From the NCBI GenBank assembly GCA_026413225.1, contig CM048556.1, positions 21,181,115 to 21,245,114 on the forward strand: a stretch of DNA of 64,000 bases, read 5' to 3'. Position 1 is the first letter of the stretch. Every line of letters starts with the position of its first letter. This stretch comes from Otis tarda. Lineage: Eukaryota > Chordata > Aves > Otidiformes > Otididae. Positions 1 to 42,960 of this stretch are shown piece after piece. Position numbers and translations under genes: made by a program. The notes beneath the pieces were generated by a model, which saw nothing but the letters and a program-made list of their open reading frames with translations, ran no database searches and was not told the origin of the DNA.

Positions 1-2099
1 AAAAAACACCAAAAACCCACTTCTGAGCTGTGAATCATGGCAATTCCCAGCTGCCGCAGCCCTGCCGGCCTTCCCGTTGCCGGCGCAGCCCCGAAAAGCT
101 GAACGCGCAACCACCCCCCCAGCCCTTCTGGCTCGGCTGTCCCGCTCCGTCCCTCAGCCAGGGAGAGAGGAGTTAAACCCAGCGCCTCACTCTGTAGCAG
201 CCAAAAAAAAAAAAAAAAATAAAAAGAAGAAAAGACAACAACTTGTCTTTGAACACCCTCAAGCTAAAGATTTAGAAAGGCGGCCCCAGCCAAGCCCCGA
301 GCTGGGCGCTGCTGGGACACGTCCCGCGCTTGCCGTACGCTTACATAAGGCCGTGCACGCCCGCGGCTCTCCAAACACCTCCGGCACGGAGCACAACGGC
401 TCCCTCCCCGCTCCCTTCCACCCCCTTCCCATCCCAAGGGACTCAACCTGCTGCCCCGGGCCCTCGCTGGCTCCCAAAACCAGGCAGGCCCGGAGCGCTG
501 GGCTCCAATCTTCCTCTCCTGGAGCACGGGAGCGGGGCAGGAATCGCAGTCCGGAACTCACAGAGGAGGGAGAAGGTTGGGGTTGGTTTTTTTTTAATTA
601 GAAAAGTGAGTAAAAGGTAGTTTTTGCTGTGAATGCTGCCTCCCGTTCAGCCCTTGCCCACCCAGAGGAGGACATGGACGTGCTGGGCCGGGATGAGCGG
701 TTCCTGATGGGAAGAAACGGGAGGGGGATCAGGATGAAGCTTTTTTTGCCACAGACCTATTTGGCCCCACAGCACCAGGCTACAACAGGCTGAAAGGACG
801 TTTCGGAGACCAGCGCAATTGTTCCCTGTTTATTGACGCTCGGATGGCCACAATCCCACCTCTCGCACGCCACCAGTCTGCAAAAACTCTTGCAAGCTGC
901 CCGGTTCTCGCGGGGCAAACCGCAGCAGCGTTCAGCCAACCCCCCCAGTCCTCCCCTGTATTGCTGACAGACTACGGCAACCTTCGCCCTTCCCGTTCCC
1001 ATCTGTGTTTGCAGACGAGGTGACCTTTTCGTCGCTGTTGCTCAAGCGTACCCTTCTCCGCCGCAGAATTTGCCCTCCTCTTGGCCAAGGGCAGGATCTC
1101 AACCGGACAAAGATGCTGAGAGTGGTTTTGGGGGAGGCTGGTACCAGATATTTGTTCGGGATAGGATGAGGGGTGGATTCCTTCAACCAAACTCAGGTGG
1201 CCCATGAATGTACCTCGTCACTCCAAATCTCCTAGAGAATCATAGAATGGTTTGGGTTGGAAGGGACCTTCAAAGCCCATCCAGTCCAACCCCCCTGCAA
1301 GGAGCAGGGACATCTCCAACCGGATCAGGTTGCTCAGAGCCTCATCCAACCTGGCCTTGAACGTTTCTAGGGATGGGGCATCCACCACCTCTCTGGGCAA
1401 CCTGAGCCAGGTTCCAGACAACAAGAGCAGTGGGCAAAGACCAAAATTCAGGAGGGGATGAACATGGGTACCACCATACCTCCTGGGAAGAGAGCTGGTC
1501 TGATGCCGCCGTGGCGTTAAGCACCCATTGCACCCAATGCCGGCTCCTCCGGGGGCAAAGACCTTCACAGGCGGGCAGAGCATTTAAGGCAAGTGGAAAT
1601 CTATGGAAATTTGGGATTTGAGCCACAAATCGCCTCAGGAGCCTGAGAAGCTCCAGCTTTGGAGCAAGGGCAGCATGGTTTGGCTCCCACCGACGCACGG
1701 GTGCATGCCTTCCGACTCCTAAACCAACCACGGGGTCAGCGGCGCCGTAGCGGACGGTACGACGCGGGCAACGAAGGGCAATAACATGGCAAAGCGTAGC
1801 GAAGAAAGAGACAAACGGCCATCCGGTTTATATCGTCATAAACAGACACGGCACGAGACACCAGTTCATTTTCCAGCTCACACGGGGACAGAAGGGCTAC
1901 AAGACCACAAGACCTCATAACGCATTAGCCAACGCGGATTAAAAACGGGGCCGGAGGGGCATGCGGGATCCTCAGCCTATGTACACAGCTCCCACCGCCG
2001 CCCGCGGGAGGGGTCCTCCACCGAAACCAGGTCTCCGGTGCTACAAACCCCCGCGCTCGCCCGGGGACCGAGGGACGACTCCCACGTCGCATGTCTCTC
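1..2099. other. 3' flank of SLC16A2, no gene recognised
   Basis: GC-rich sequence downstream of the minus-strand SLC16A2 gene. The only identifiable element is a CR1 fragment at about 1235-1421. An A-rich tract lies near 203-232. Reading frames here are low-complexity and have no recognisable domain. By mammalian synteny the 3' end of a plus-strand RLIM gene could lie to the left, but nothing of it is visible. Confidence 0.4.
1235..1421 (-). mobile_element. CR1 LINE 3' fragment
   Basis: On the plus strand the copy begins with the reverse complement of the typical CR1 end (AATCATAGAATGG, then GGTTGGAAGGGACC). It continues through the conserved segment with TCCAACCCCCCTGC, GGTTGCTCAGAGCC and GGGATGGGGCATCCACC. 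It is a 5'-truncated copy in minus orientation, downstream of SLC16A2. Confidence 0.9.
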
Positions 2100-3506
2100 T
2101 TTAGGCTTCTCTTTTTTTATTTTTTTAACAGCAGGTGAATAAACTGAAAATCCAATGAGGGATGGCTTTGCAGCCAGGATAAACGCAAGCTTTGTTTCTC
2201 ACAATCTCCCGGGAAAAGGTACCCCGGTCCCAGCCGCCGCCTCACTGGCACGGGGACCCAGCGGGACAGGAGGACGTCCCTCGCCCCGTGCCACGCTCAC
2301 TAGTGATGCCCGGCGATGAGGAACTTCCACGCGAGCTGGGTACCCATGGGCTGTGCTGTTTTCTTGAGCTCTCTCCCTTTCCCCGTCCCCGGGACGGCAC
2401 TGACCCTGCACGGCAACGCACGGGCTACGAGATAAACGCTGCCGGGGCTTCGAAACCCTTTGGAAACACCGGCCTTCCCCTGCCACCACTGACACGTGCT
2501 TATTGCTGCATCATACACCCAAAAACGAGCGGTGGCACCCCGTGCCACGAGCCAGCCGCATCCCCCGGGCGCAGGGAATCGGCCTCACGGCACGGAGCGG
2601 AGCCACGACGCGCGCGGCTCTGTCCCAGGCCGGCGTGCCTCGACGCCTCGGAAGCGCCCGGCTTGCCCACGGTTTTCGCCTCGCGGAGCCAGGCGCCACG
2701 GGCTGTGCTGGGAGCTGCCCCTCTCTTTTACACCTCAAAAACCCCCATCACCGGCCGCTGGGCAAGGAAACGGAGGCGGAAAGCTGCCAAGGGACCTGCT
2801 GGTCTCGTCCTCACGATTTTAAGGCATATTTTGCACGAAAAGGCTGCTCCCGCGCGGCTCCGTTCAACGAGGGCGGCGGGACCGGGCCGGGCCGAGCTCC
2901 CCATCGTCCCAGCTGCAGCTCCCGGGGTGCGTGGGAGAGCAGCGGAAAAGGAGGAGAGGAGGAGATGAAAGCGGGACTGGCCGAGCATTTATTTGGTTTG
3001 CGCGTCGGATTAAAGCGGCGTTTCCTCCTTCAAGATCCGCTGGCTCCAAACCGGCCTCCAGCGCTGGACGGGGAGGGGGCCGTCGCTCGGACGGGACACC
3101 CGAGGGAGGCCGGAGGAGAAGGACGGGCAGCTCCATCTGGGGCCTGCTTTAAAAAGGCATTTATTAGCTGTAAACCTCTGTCGTGACAAATAGAAAACCG
3201 GGGAGAGGAGTGGGAGATCGATCAAGTTTGGATCCTGGTGAGAGTTCTCCTTAGAAAAATGGTTAGAGGGGAAAAAAAAAAAAAAAAAAAAAAAGGTGGC
3301 TTTGAAATCAAAATTGTCCCAAAAAAGAGCGTTTCTGCTAGTTAAAAGCCTTTAACTAGAAGAACTTTTTGTGTTTCGTTGTTTTTTTTTTCCTTTACAA
3401 ACGTAGTGCATCTGCGATCACGGAGAATTACGGTCCGTCTAGAAAAGGGCCTGTGCTTGGGCTACGGAGAGGCTGCTGGTGGCGAGAGTGTCGGTGAGCG
3501 GAGGCC
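2100..3506 (-). other. SLC16A2: probable SLC16A2 3' UTR
   Basis: The region follows the SLC16A2 stop codon on the minus strand. Minus-strand AATAAA hexamers occur at 3160-3165, 2988-2993 and 2117-2122. The last sits in a T/A-rich context typical of a 3' end and would give a UTR of about 1.4 kb. A pure A tract of about 23 bases (plus strand, near 3272-3294) lies inside. Which signal is used cannot be decided from sequence alone. Confidence 0.4.
2117..2122 (-). terminator. candidate SLC16A2 polyadenylation signal
   Basis: AATAAA on the minus strand, embedded in GTTAAAAAAATAAAAAAAG, 1.4 kb after the stop. Two nearer AATAAA hexamers (3160-3165, 2988-2993) are alternatives. Confidence 0.35.
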
Positions 3507-34742
<31,236 letters not shown>

Positions 34743-34847
34743 TCACGCCGAGGTTGCCAGCGGGATTTTTTTTTGGCTCCCAGAAAAGTTTTGGAGAGCG
34801 TTTTCATAACAGCGGCCCGGAGCCGGGCTGGCGTCTTGCCTGGATTT

Positions 34848-35158
34848 AATCACAGAACGGTTTGGGTGGGAAGGGACCTTAAAAATCATCCCGTTCCAAG
34901 CCGGGGGCAGGGGCACCTTCCACCAGACCAGGTCGCTCAGAGCCCCGTCCAACCCGGCCTGGGACACTGCCAGCGATGGGGCACCCACAGCTGCTCTGGG
35001 CAACCAGTTTACCCTCCCAGTAAATATTTTCATGCTAATATCTGATCTCAAGCCACCCTCTTCCAGGTTAAACCATTCCCCCTTGTCCTATCGCTACCTG
35101 TCCCCCTCCATCTTCCTTGCGGCCCCCCTTCAGCTACTGGAAGGATGCTCCAAGGTCC
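34848..35158 (-). mobile_element. CR1 LINE 3' fragment (about 310 bp)
   Basis: Starts AATCACAGAACGG and continues through GGGATGGGGCACCCACAGC-like sequence (with one change), CCTTGTCCTATCGCTAC and CTACTGGAAGGATGCTCC, the standard CR1 order in minus orientation. It lies immediately upstream of the SLC16A2 promoter. Confidence 0.95.
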
Positions 35159-35186
35159 CAGCTGCGGGACGTTCCCCAGGGCTGTG

Positions 35187-35242
35187 GGTCACCCCACATC
35201 GCCCCAGCGCTGTAGGTCACCCCACATCGCCCCAGCGCTGGG
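35187..35242. repeat. 28-bp direct tandem duplication
   Basis: Two units (35187-35214 and 35215-35242), identical except for the last two bases. Confidence 0.9.
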
Positions 35243-36411
35243 TTTCGCCGAGCGGCACGGGTGGGCTGGCGCTGGCGATGCGAACCGGGCGGGGAGCTGC
35301 CCTCTGCCTCGTTTTGCAGCAAGCTCCACCTTTTCTCTTCTTTCAATAAATAATTACAAACCCAGCGACGTATGAAAGCCTCTTTTCACGCGCTGGAGGT
35401 ATTTACCCTTTAATATATGCCAAGTCTGAGCGATTATTCTTTCTTTACCCTAATGGCTGTGTCAGTGTCAGATTCCTATCGAAGGAAAATAATACATCCC
35501 AACCTCACGCTGCTCCTTCTCCACCTCCAGCGGCGCGAATCCCAACCGCCCGGCGAGGCCGCACCGCCAGCGCCCGCTCCCCGCTTTGGGGCGAGCGGCA
35601 CCTGGCTACGGGCAAGCGGGCCGGGAAGGTGTTCGCCTACGTGCTGGGGCTCGCCGGGCTTGGCAAAGCCCCTCTGGGAGGTGGCCACGGCCAGCAAAAC
35701 CTCTCCTCGGCCTGCCCGCCCGCTCCCGACGGAGAATCGCTGCCGGCTGCGGGGTTGCTGCGTCGCCATCCACTTCCTCCCGCCCAAGGGATGAGCTGTG
35801 GTTCTCCTCAGCTCCCAGCGTCTCGCCCGCGTGTTGGTGAGACCTGAGATGAAGGGACACGGCGGTGGGAGGTGCGGCCTCCTCCCATCGCCTTCCCGCT
35901 TCGCCGCCATGCCGACGGGCGAGCCCGAATCCCCCCTGCCCGGCAGTCACGCCGCGCTGGGGTCAGCCTCGCTGCTGGAGGAACCGGATTTTTTTTTTTA
36001 TTTCCCTTCCTCTCTGCTGGAGTCTCCTCCCCGGATCCCCATCTCCGAAGCCGGCTGGGAGAGGCTTGGGAGGTTTGGGAGCATCTTCCACTGCCCTCTG
36101 CCGACACCAGGCGAGCAGCCGCAGCGCTGAATATTAATAACCATTTCGCCATACGGCCGGCCGAGGTTGCTGGCCTGCTGGTTTTATTTTGTTAAAACCC
36201 CAGCGATCTGAGAGGGAAGGGGGTTGAGACCTCGGGCTGTGCACAGGGGAGCTGGTCCCCCCCCAAAAAATTCTAATTCCTCACAGCAGCAGCGCTGGGG
36301 CTGGGTTTAAACCAGCAGAGACGGAACAACGAGAGCCCTTGGCCGTAGCAAGGAGACCTCTCCTCTCCGGAGCTGCAGGAGGCTCTCACGGAGCGGGAAG
36401 TGGGGGGGGGG

Positions 36412-36460
36412 GCTTGATATTACTGTGGGCAGTAATTACAGGCTGCTGGCTCGTTAAGGG
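36412..36460. promoter_or_regulatory. candidate conserved intergenic element
   Basis: GATATTACTGTGGGCAGTAATTACAGGC-type sequence containing an inverted pair around GTAATTAC, an AT-rich spot in a GC-rich region between the divergent promoters. Conservation untested. Confidence 0.18.
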
Positions 36461-37149
36461 GTGTGGGGGATGGCACCCATTTCCAATGTCCCTGGTGTCA
36501 CGGCGTGCCTGTCGCCCGGGCAAAGCGTGGCTGTCGGTGGCCTGCCTCTCGGAAACGCGGCGCCAGGGCCTCCGCCGAAAGGAACCGGCAGCCCCGAAAC
36601 GTGCGGGTTTGGTTCTGCAGGAAGGGGAAGAGGGACCGGGCAGAAGCATCCCACGCAAACACCTTGGGAAGCGTCGCAGAGGGATACGGCGTCGGCAGAG
36701 ACATTCACACGCCGGACGCAACCCCTCTCCGTCGCTAGCGACGCCTTTCTCTTCGATACATTGTTGAGATTAAAGTCAGTTCTCCTTGGTTTGCCTGAAA
36801 AACGAGGCAGCTTCGAAGCGGCCGCACGACCAGCGGGTTTTCAGGGCACGACGTGACGTCGAGCTCTGCGTTTGGCGTCGTGCTGGTGGTGGAAATGGCA
36901 GCACCGTGTTCGCTCCAGCGGTGGGGAACGTGGTCCTCCGCCGCTACCCTGTCCAATTTACCACGCAGCTGAGCGAAAACGCTCTTTCCGGCCCAAACAG
37001 AGCAGCGGGATGGACCCCCAACCGCCACCATCCAGTTGCCAGCGGCCGCCCCGGCTCTGCCGCGTAACCCCACGGGACCCCGGCGAGAGGTGCCAGAGGT
37101 GCTCCGCTGACGGGAAGAGCTCGGGCCGGCGCACAAAGGAGGCAAGGAT

Positions 37150-37265
37150 CCAGCTGTAAATTAATATTTTATAGAACACCAAGAAAAATCAGAGAGGCTA
37201 ATTACAGCGATAATCATCGCGGCCCGGAGGCATTTCCATGGAAGTCAGGAATTACCCAGGATTAC
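37150..37265. promoter_or_regulatory. candidate conserved intergenic element
   Basis: AT-rich patch with TAAATTAATATTTTATAG, GGCTAATTACAGCG and GATAATCATCG, followed by CATTTCCATGGAAG. The run of homeodomain-type cores inside CpG-rich sequence is typical of developmental enhancers. Inference only. Confidence 0.22.
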
Positions 37266-37529
37266 CTCACCCCCTTGCAGCAGCCTGCGCGGGTGGCGAG
37301 CGCGTGCGGCGGCGGAGGCACCCAGCGCCTCTTCCTGCGCCGGCTGGGGGTCTGCGACCTGAACCGACGAGTGGATGGGTCTTGGCGGCCTCCTGGCATC
37401 CGACTCCAGATGTCTGGTGGGGGGATGGAGGGTTGGAGCCACGCGTTTTTGGGCCGGGCACTTACACATCTGTCCCCAGTGCCACCGACGCGTTGACTCC
37501 AAGTAGATTAAAACCCCCCGAGGTGTTCA

Positions 37530-37630
37530 GGGCGATGTTGGATAATAATAAATAAACAGGTTAAGTTGTTCCCATGATTCGTTAATTAGTGGTAGTAACG
37601 GATAATTGCGCCGTTTATCTGGGGACAGAG
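37530..37630. promoter_or_regulatory. candidate conserved intergenic element
   Basis: GATAATAATAAATAAACAGG, TCGTTAATTAGTGG and GATAATTGCGCC in about 100 bp. TAAACA resembles a forkhead site and TTAATTAG a homeodomain site. Conservation untested. Confidence 0.2.
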
Positions 37631-38444
37631 TGAATTCCCCATCAGCTCCTTGGTTTGGAGGCTGGGGGGCGGCTGCATCCCAACCGTCTGCGCTTCTGGC
37701 CCTGTTGGGGTCTGGGAAAAGGTCTTCTTGGAGCTGGAAACGTCTCTGGTGGCACCAGCTCACGCAGCACCACAGCCAGCTGAGGAAGTCCAGGCTGAAT
37801 CCGAAGCAGCCGGCTTGAGCGGCCGAGCCGCCGCGGCCGCTGGAGGAAGGTCCCTGGGGACACTCGCGGATGGGGTTGGTGCAGCCGGGGCTGGCGCGGG
37901 GCGTCTCCGGGCGCGGCAAAGCTGCCCTCACACCACTGCCGGCAAAAGAGCCGGGCGCGGGGACGGGACGCAGCCCCACGCCAGAGGCCTAGGTCCGGCC
38001 TAGCCAGTTAGCGGCCGTCCCTTTCGGGATGCGCTCGCTGTGCATCCGTTCTTGTTTTCTTTTCTCGAGGAGGACCAGGGGCTGGGGATGCCTGACGGGC
38101 TGGGGAGCAGGGAGCTTGGCCCCGCTGCCTCCTCCGTGCTCGCTGCCGTGCCTTCCTTACAAACATGGCTTAATCCAGCCCTGGAGCGGTCCGTGGGGAA
38201 AAAAAAAAAATCAAAAAAAAAAAATCAAAGCGTGAGTCATCCCACTCCAAACCTCAAACCGTGTCACAGATCTCTCTCCCCCCCCCCCCACCTCAGTGGA
38301 AGGGCAAAGGGGAAGCACTGGTTGGGCAGGGGCATGGCCGGGGGTTTGGGGAGGGGGTAGGGGGGCACCAGCACCTGCCCTGGCTCTGCTGGCATCCCGG
38401 GCATGGAGACGCAGCCGGCACGGGTGGAGCTGTGCGTTTTGCAT

Positions 38445-38818
38445 GGAATATTAGGATGGCTTGGGTGGGAAGGGACCCTTAAAGCCCACCCAGTCCAACC
38501 CCCTGCAAGGAACAGGGACATCTCCAACCAGATCAGGTTGCTCAGAGCCCCGGCCAACCTGGCCTGGAATGTTTCCAGGGATGGGGCACCCACCACCTCT
38601 CTGGGCAACCTGGGCCACCACCCTCAGCGTAAATAATTTTTTTCTTGTGTCCAGTCTGAATCTACCTCCTTGTAGCTCAAAACCAGTACCCCTCATCCTA
38701 TCAACACAGGTCCTGCTAAAAAGTTTCTCCCCATCTTTCTCCTCAGCCCCAGTTAGGTACTGGAAGCCGCCACAAGGTCTCCCCAGTGCCTTTTCCCAGC
38801 ACCTGAACAACCCGTTCG
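38445..38818 (-). mobile_element. CR1 LINE 3' fragment (about 370 bp)
   Basis: Longest CR1 copy in the window, minus orientation: GGTGGGAAGGGACCC, GGTTGCTCAGAGCCCC, CACCACCTCTCTGGGCAACC, CCCTCATCCTATCAACAC, GGTACTGGAAGCCGCCACAAGG, ending near CCTGAACAACCCG. It abuts the putative WASF4 CpG island. Confidence 0.95.
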
Positions 38819-38989
38819 TGTCCATCCCAGGCCAGTTTGGAAAAAAAATCTCCGCTGGTCACCGGGACTGGAGCGTGGACAAGGGTTTTGGGTGGGCTGG
38901 GGTGGCTTGGTGGGTTCCCATCAGCTCCAGTTGAAGGCTTTGAGCTGGTCTGGGAGCGAGCGGCACTGGTGGCGATGGGAAAATTAAGG

Positions 38990-39299
38990 GATGGAGCTGG
39001 GGTCCGCACGCTCGGCCCCGGTGCGCGGTGCCGTTCCGGCCCCGCGCACCGGGGCCGATCGTGCGGAGCGGGGCGGAGCGGGGCGGAGGCGGCGGTGCGG
39101 GGGTTGGGAGGAGCGGGGGGGGGGGGGGGGGGGGGCACATGCGCCGTGCGCGCACTGCGGAGCGGCGCGGAGAGGCGCGGAGCGGGGAGGGGGGGTGGCG
39201 GTGGCCGCAGCCCTGCGACCCCCTTCCCCGGCGGGGCTGCTGCCGAGAGACCCCCCCCCACCCGAAAAAAAAAAAAAACCCCCACTCAAACCGGCGGAG
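38990..39299 (+). promoter_or_regulatory. putative WASF4 CpG-island promoter and non-coding exon 1
   Basis: Dense CpG sequence with a G21 run (39115-39135). A strong donor, GGCGGAG|gtgagcg, follows at 39299/39300. The coding exon at 46431 has an acceptor just upstream of the ATG, so a non-coding first exon is required, and this island is the best placed one. An alternative start near 46.0 kb is possible. No transcript evidence. Confidence 0.4.
39115..39135. repeat. G21 homopolymer
   Basis: Uninterrupted run of 21 G on the plus strand inside the putative WASF4 promoter island. Confidence 0.9.
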
Positions 39300-39339
39300 G
39301 TGAGCGCGGGGATGCGGGAATGATGCGGTGCGGGGAGGG

Positions 39340-39965
39340 TGGGAGTCTCGCTCTGCATGTGGGGGGATCTTTTTATTGGGGTCCCCCATGGCTTTGCATC
39401 CTTTGGGGGGCATCATGGAGAGGACCCCCCACCGCTCTGCATCCTTGCACGGTTTGGGGGGCAGGCCCCTTTGCATCCTTGCGTGGAGGGGGGGCTCTCT
39501 CCCGGATTGCACCCCGAGATTGCAGGGGTGCCCCCATCCCTGCATTTTGGGGGGGGGTGCGTGTCTCTGCAGCCTTGTGTTGGGAGGGGGGGTGTCCGAG
39601 TTGCTTTGCATCCTTGCGTGGTGGGGGTCCCTCCTCACTTTGCACCTTTCCATGGTGGGGGGGGGGGATCCCCAAATCACTCAGCACCTTCGCATCGCGG
39701 TGCTCTGGGCCTCTTTGCATCCTTGCGGGGGCGTAGGGTGGGGGGCATTGCGTTGGATCTCGTTTTGGGGAATCCTAGCAGCTTTTCAGCCTCGGAAGGG
39801 AGGGGGGTGTCGGGTCTCTGCACCTTTGCATGGTGGGGGGTAGGGGTGCTGTCGCTTTGCATTCGTGCGTGGAGAGGGGGGTACCTGGCTGCTTTGCACT
39901 CTGCCACTGGGTTTGGGGGGGGACACACACATCGCTTTACATCCCTGCATCTCGGGGAGGGAGGA
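39340..39965 (+). repeat. degenerate G-rich minisatellite carrying TTTGCATCC units
   Basis: About a dozen imperfect 45-60-bp units, each with a CTTTGCATCCTTGC-like core followed by a run of 5-12 G. The array follows the putative exon 1 donor directly and is strongly G-skewed on the WASF4 sense strand. It has multiple G-quadruplex-capable tracts. Long frames read through it on either strand are low-complexity artefacts. Confidence 0.8.
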
Positions 39966-41933
39966 TCCAGCGCTGCCGCTGGTTTTTCCATCGCTGGGGA
40001 GGACGAGCTGTGAGGCTGGGGAGGCAGAGGGACGGGGCTGATGCCTGGTGGCACCTGCCATGCGTTGCCTCCCACCCCCCCAGCCCAGGGCCCCCCCTAG
40101 GGTTTGGATCCCCCCAGCAACCCCCCAACCCGGGGCACCCCCTGCTCCGAGGGTTGCACAGCCTGGGCCTCCCCGCTCCGTGATTCAGCTACTTGTAAGG
40201 AGCTTTAATTTTTTTTTTTTTTTTTTTTTTTGCTTCAAACTCAGCTTCTTGCTGCCTCGTGGTGGTGTCAGCGCGATCAAATACCTATGGATTAAGATGC
40301 TTTTTTAGCGTAGTTTGTGGCTGCTTTGTCTGCGGCTGCCCGGCGTGCGGCCGCCGGATACGCTGCCGGACGCGGGGAGCGCAGGGCCGGGATGTACGGG
40401 CAGGTCGGCAATGGCAGAATTAATAATTCATCTTCCAAACTTCAGCACGCCAAGGCACACCCCTCATCTCCTGCATCTCCTTGCCTGGGTTTTAGAGACC
40501 TTGCTAGTTTAATTAAAAAAAAAATAATAATAATTTAAAAGTGGAGTTTGAGGGCATCTCCATATTTCAGCAGCATCCCCAACGACAGGGTGAACAGCTC
40601 GGTGATCAGGGGAGGCTGAAGATACGTGGGGCCAGCGCAGCTTCATCTGGCAGCTAGCAGGTTAACGCGCCCTGTGCTCTTCCGTCGCAAAGGCAGAGCA
40701 GGCTGTGGGCTCCTACACATCACGCCTGTGATGCAACTCAGTCCCCAAATGTCCGCTCCTTTCCCGAGGAGCCGAAGCCCACAGAGAAAACTTGAGATGA
40801 AGCATATTTTGCTTTCAGCTGTCATCTCCCTTGGCCCAGTTCTGAACCAAAGATGCTCATCCTCCATTTTATGGAGGATGACAAATCAGCTGCGGATGCC
40901 AAGATCTTGACAAGTTACAAACAACAGCCCTGAAGCCAAAAGTGTTAAAATTATATTTTTAAAAAGCGAGCAAGAATGGTTTTCTGCTGAGCTGCTCATC
41001 CAAAAAGCCGCCCTCTGAGCTGCACTCTGCGGGCGAGACCCGCGGCGTTTCGCGTGCCTCTGAGCGGAGGGGATGCAACCGGTTCCCAGGCAGGCGCTGG
41101 CCCCGCTCCGCCACATCCCACTGGGATTTTTGTGGGGCTGTGCTTACAGTGCCAGGGGGTGAAGCCTGGGAAGGGACCCCCCGAGCACAGGACACAGCCC
41201 GGGCAGGGAAAGGCGTTTGTGGCTGGAGATGCTGGTCCCACGGCCGTTCCCAAAGGCAGCCAGCGCCGCGTTTCCAGAAGGGCCCTTGCTGCTCGCCGAG
41301 GGTTTCCTGGGTTTATCAAAGCGCCTTCTATCTCGGGGAGAATAAGGCCAGTTTGTTCGGCAGCGTCCTACTCACACGAACCGCCGGCGAGCGCGAGAGA
41401 TCCCTCTGTTAATGAGCTGAGCACAGAAGGGAAGAAAAAAGTCACTGGAGATTTTCTTTTGGTGATAAAGAGTCATTAAAAACACCACATGATTCCCGGG
41501 CCAGCGGGGATCTTTTCCAGCCCAAACAGAGCCGGGATCTGCGCTGCCGTTCCCACTCCTCCTCTGAGGAGGAAGGCTCGGCGTCGTGGCTCCCGGGTGG
41601 TCCTGGCACAGGAGCCACGTGCCGAGCGGACGAGGGATGACGGAGGAGGGTCACACGTGTAGTTTCATCCACGCCTTTTTTTCCCCCCCACCCCTTTCTC
41701 CCTTCAGCATTAGGGTACCAGGATGCTGAGTTTGCGTGGATTCAGTTTGCACCCGAAGCGGAGGTGAAGCCAAAAGGTGGTGGTGCCAGGTCCGTCGGGG
41801 ACTGGCAGCATCTTCTGTGGGATGGGCAGGCCCCGATGAAATGGCCCTCAGCTCCCTGACCAGCGCCAGGGGGCACCGAGGGCTGCCCATTTCTGAGAAA
41901 TCTAATGGTGGAACCCAAAACCCAACCAAAACC

Positions 41934-41975
41934 CAACTAAATCCCAAGGAAAATCAACTAAATCCCAAGGAAAAC
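41934..41975. repeat. 21-bp tandem duplication
   Basis: CAACTAAATCCCAAGGAAAAT at 41934-41954, repeated at 41955-41975 with one change. Confidence 0.9.
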
Positions 41976-42719
41976 AACCACCTGCAGACCCACTCACCAG
42001 CTGACGGTGTTTGCCCGTTGCGTACCGGTGAAGCGGCGTCGCTGAGACACAACCCGCTGAGCGCCCCGTTTGTTTTAAACCAGACACGCGGCGTTTTATA
42101 CGAACCCCGGGGCAGCGCGGCGGTTGCGTTTCGGCATCCTCGGCAGGCTTTTTGGCAAAGGTCGGTGCTGCGGTGCCCAGCCTTCAGAGGCCTTTGTGAT
42201 TTAGGAGCAATTTAGTCAAGTGCTGTTCCTGGAGCTGAAACGTTTTGCAGTAGAAGAGGAGGGGGAAAAAAAAAAAATACTGTGGCATTTACTAATAAAA
42301 CACTTGAGGGGTATTTTTAGCTGTGATTTAACGTTCTGTTGCACTTTGCTGTGAAGCGTTGGTTCGCTGAAGCCTCCTGGCAGTTGTTTGCGGCGGCGGA
42401 GCTGCCTTTGGCTGCGTTAGCAGAGGGGGAGAGCCGCAGATGGACCGGAGGAGAGGCGCGGGCAGCGCTCCCAGCCTGCGCCTTCCCGGTGGGACGCAGG
42501 TCGCGGAATCGGCCCCGACCCCGGGAACAACGCAGCTCTGCCCCAGCGCTGGCCAGACGTCCGGCTCCCTCCTCCTGACCCTTTCCCTGCAGTTGCAGCT
42601 CAGCCCAAATCCCTTCTTGGCCGACAGCAAATATTCCTCCGTGCCACCCGGGATCAGGGCTGAGACCTCTCAACTCGTTTCACATGTGCTGTGGGAGCAG
42701 CGAGTGCCCTCGCTGAGAA

Positions 42720-42960
42720 TCGGCTCTCACTGACAATCTGCCCTCTGGTTTATTCGAAGCGAGGGGAATGCTTGAGATCCAGCCGGTTTTAATATATTTA
42801 ATTAACCTTTGGAGAACAGCTCCGGAGCGACTACCAGCTTCACGCCAGGCGGTGACATTTGTCACGCTGGCAGTGTTCACAGTGATTTGGGCTAGCAACA
42901 AATTAAAAAGTGGCCACAGACGCGTTTCGTGAATTAGAGCGATGAGTCCTTGCGGTACAG
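42720..42960. promoter_or_regulatory. candidate conserved element with inverted GTGACA pair
   Basis: Contains TTTTAATATATTTAATTAACC and a perfect inverted repeat GTGACA-TT-TGTCAC (42852-42865), a TALE/T-box-like arrangement. CACAGTGATTTGGGC and CAACAAATTAAAAAGTGG follow. It lies in the putative first intron of WASF4. Function not shown. Confidence 0.22.

Noticed and set aside
77-601. 174-codon plus-strand frame at the left edge
   Set aside because: Low-complexity with a lysine run from the A tract and no recognisable domain; not supported as RLIM or another gene.
38859-39803. Long frames on both strands through the G-rich array
   Set aside because: They are repeats of Gly/Ala/Arg/Pro-rich peptide caused by the minisatellite and CpG island, with no domain.
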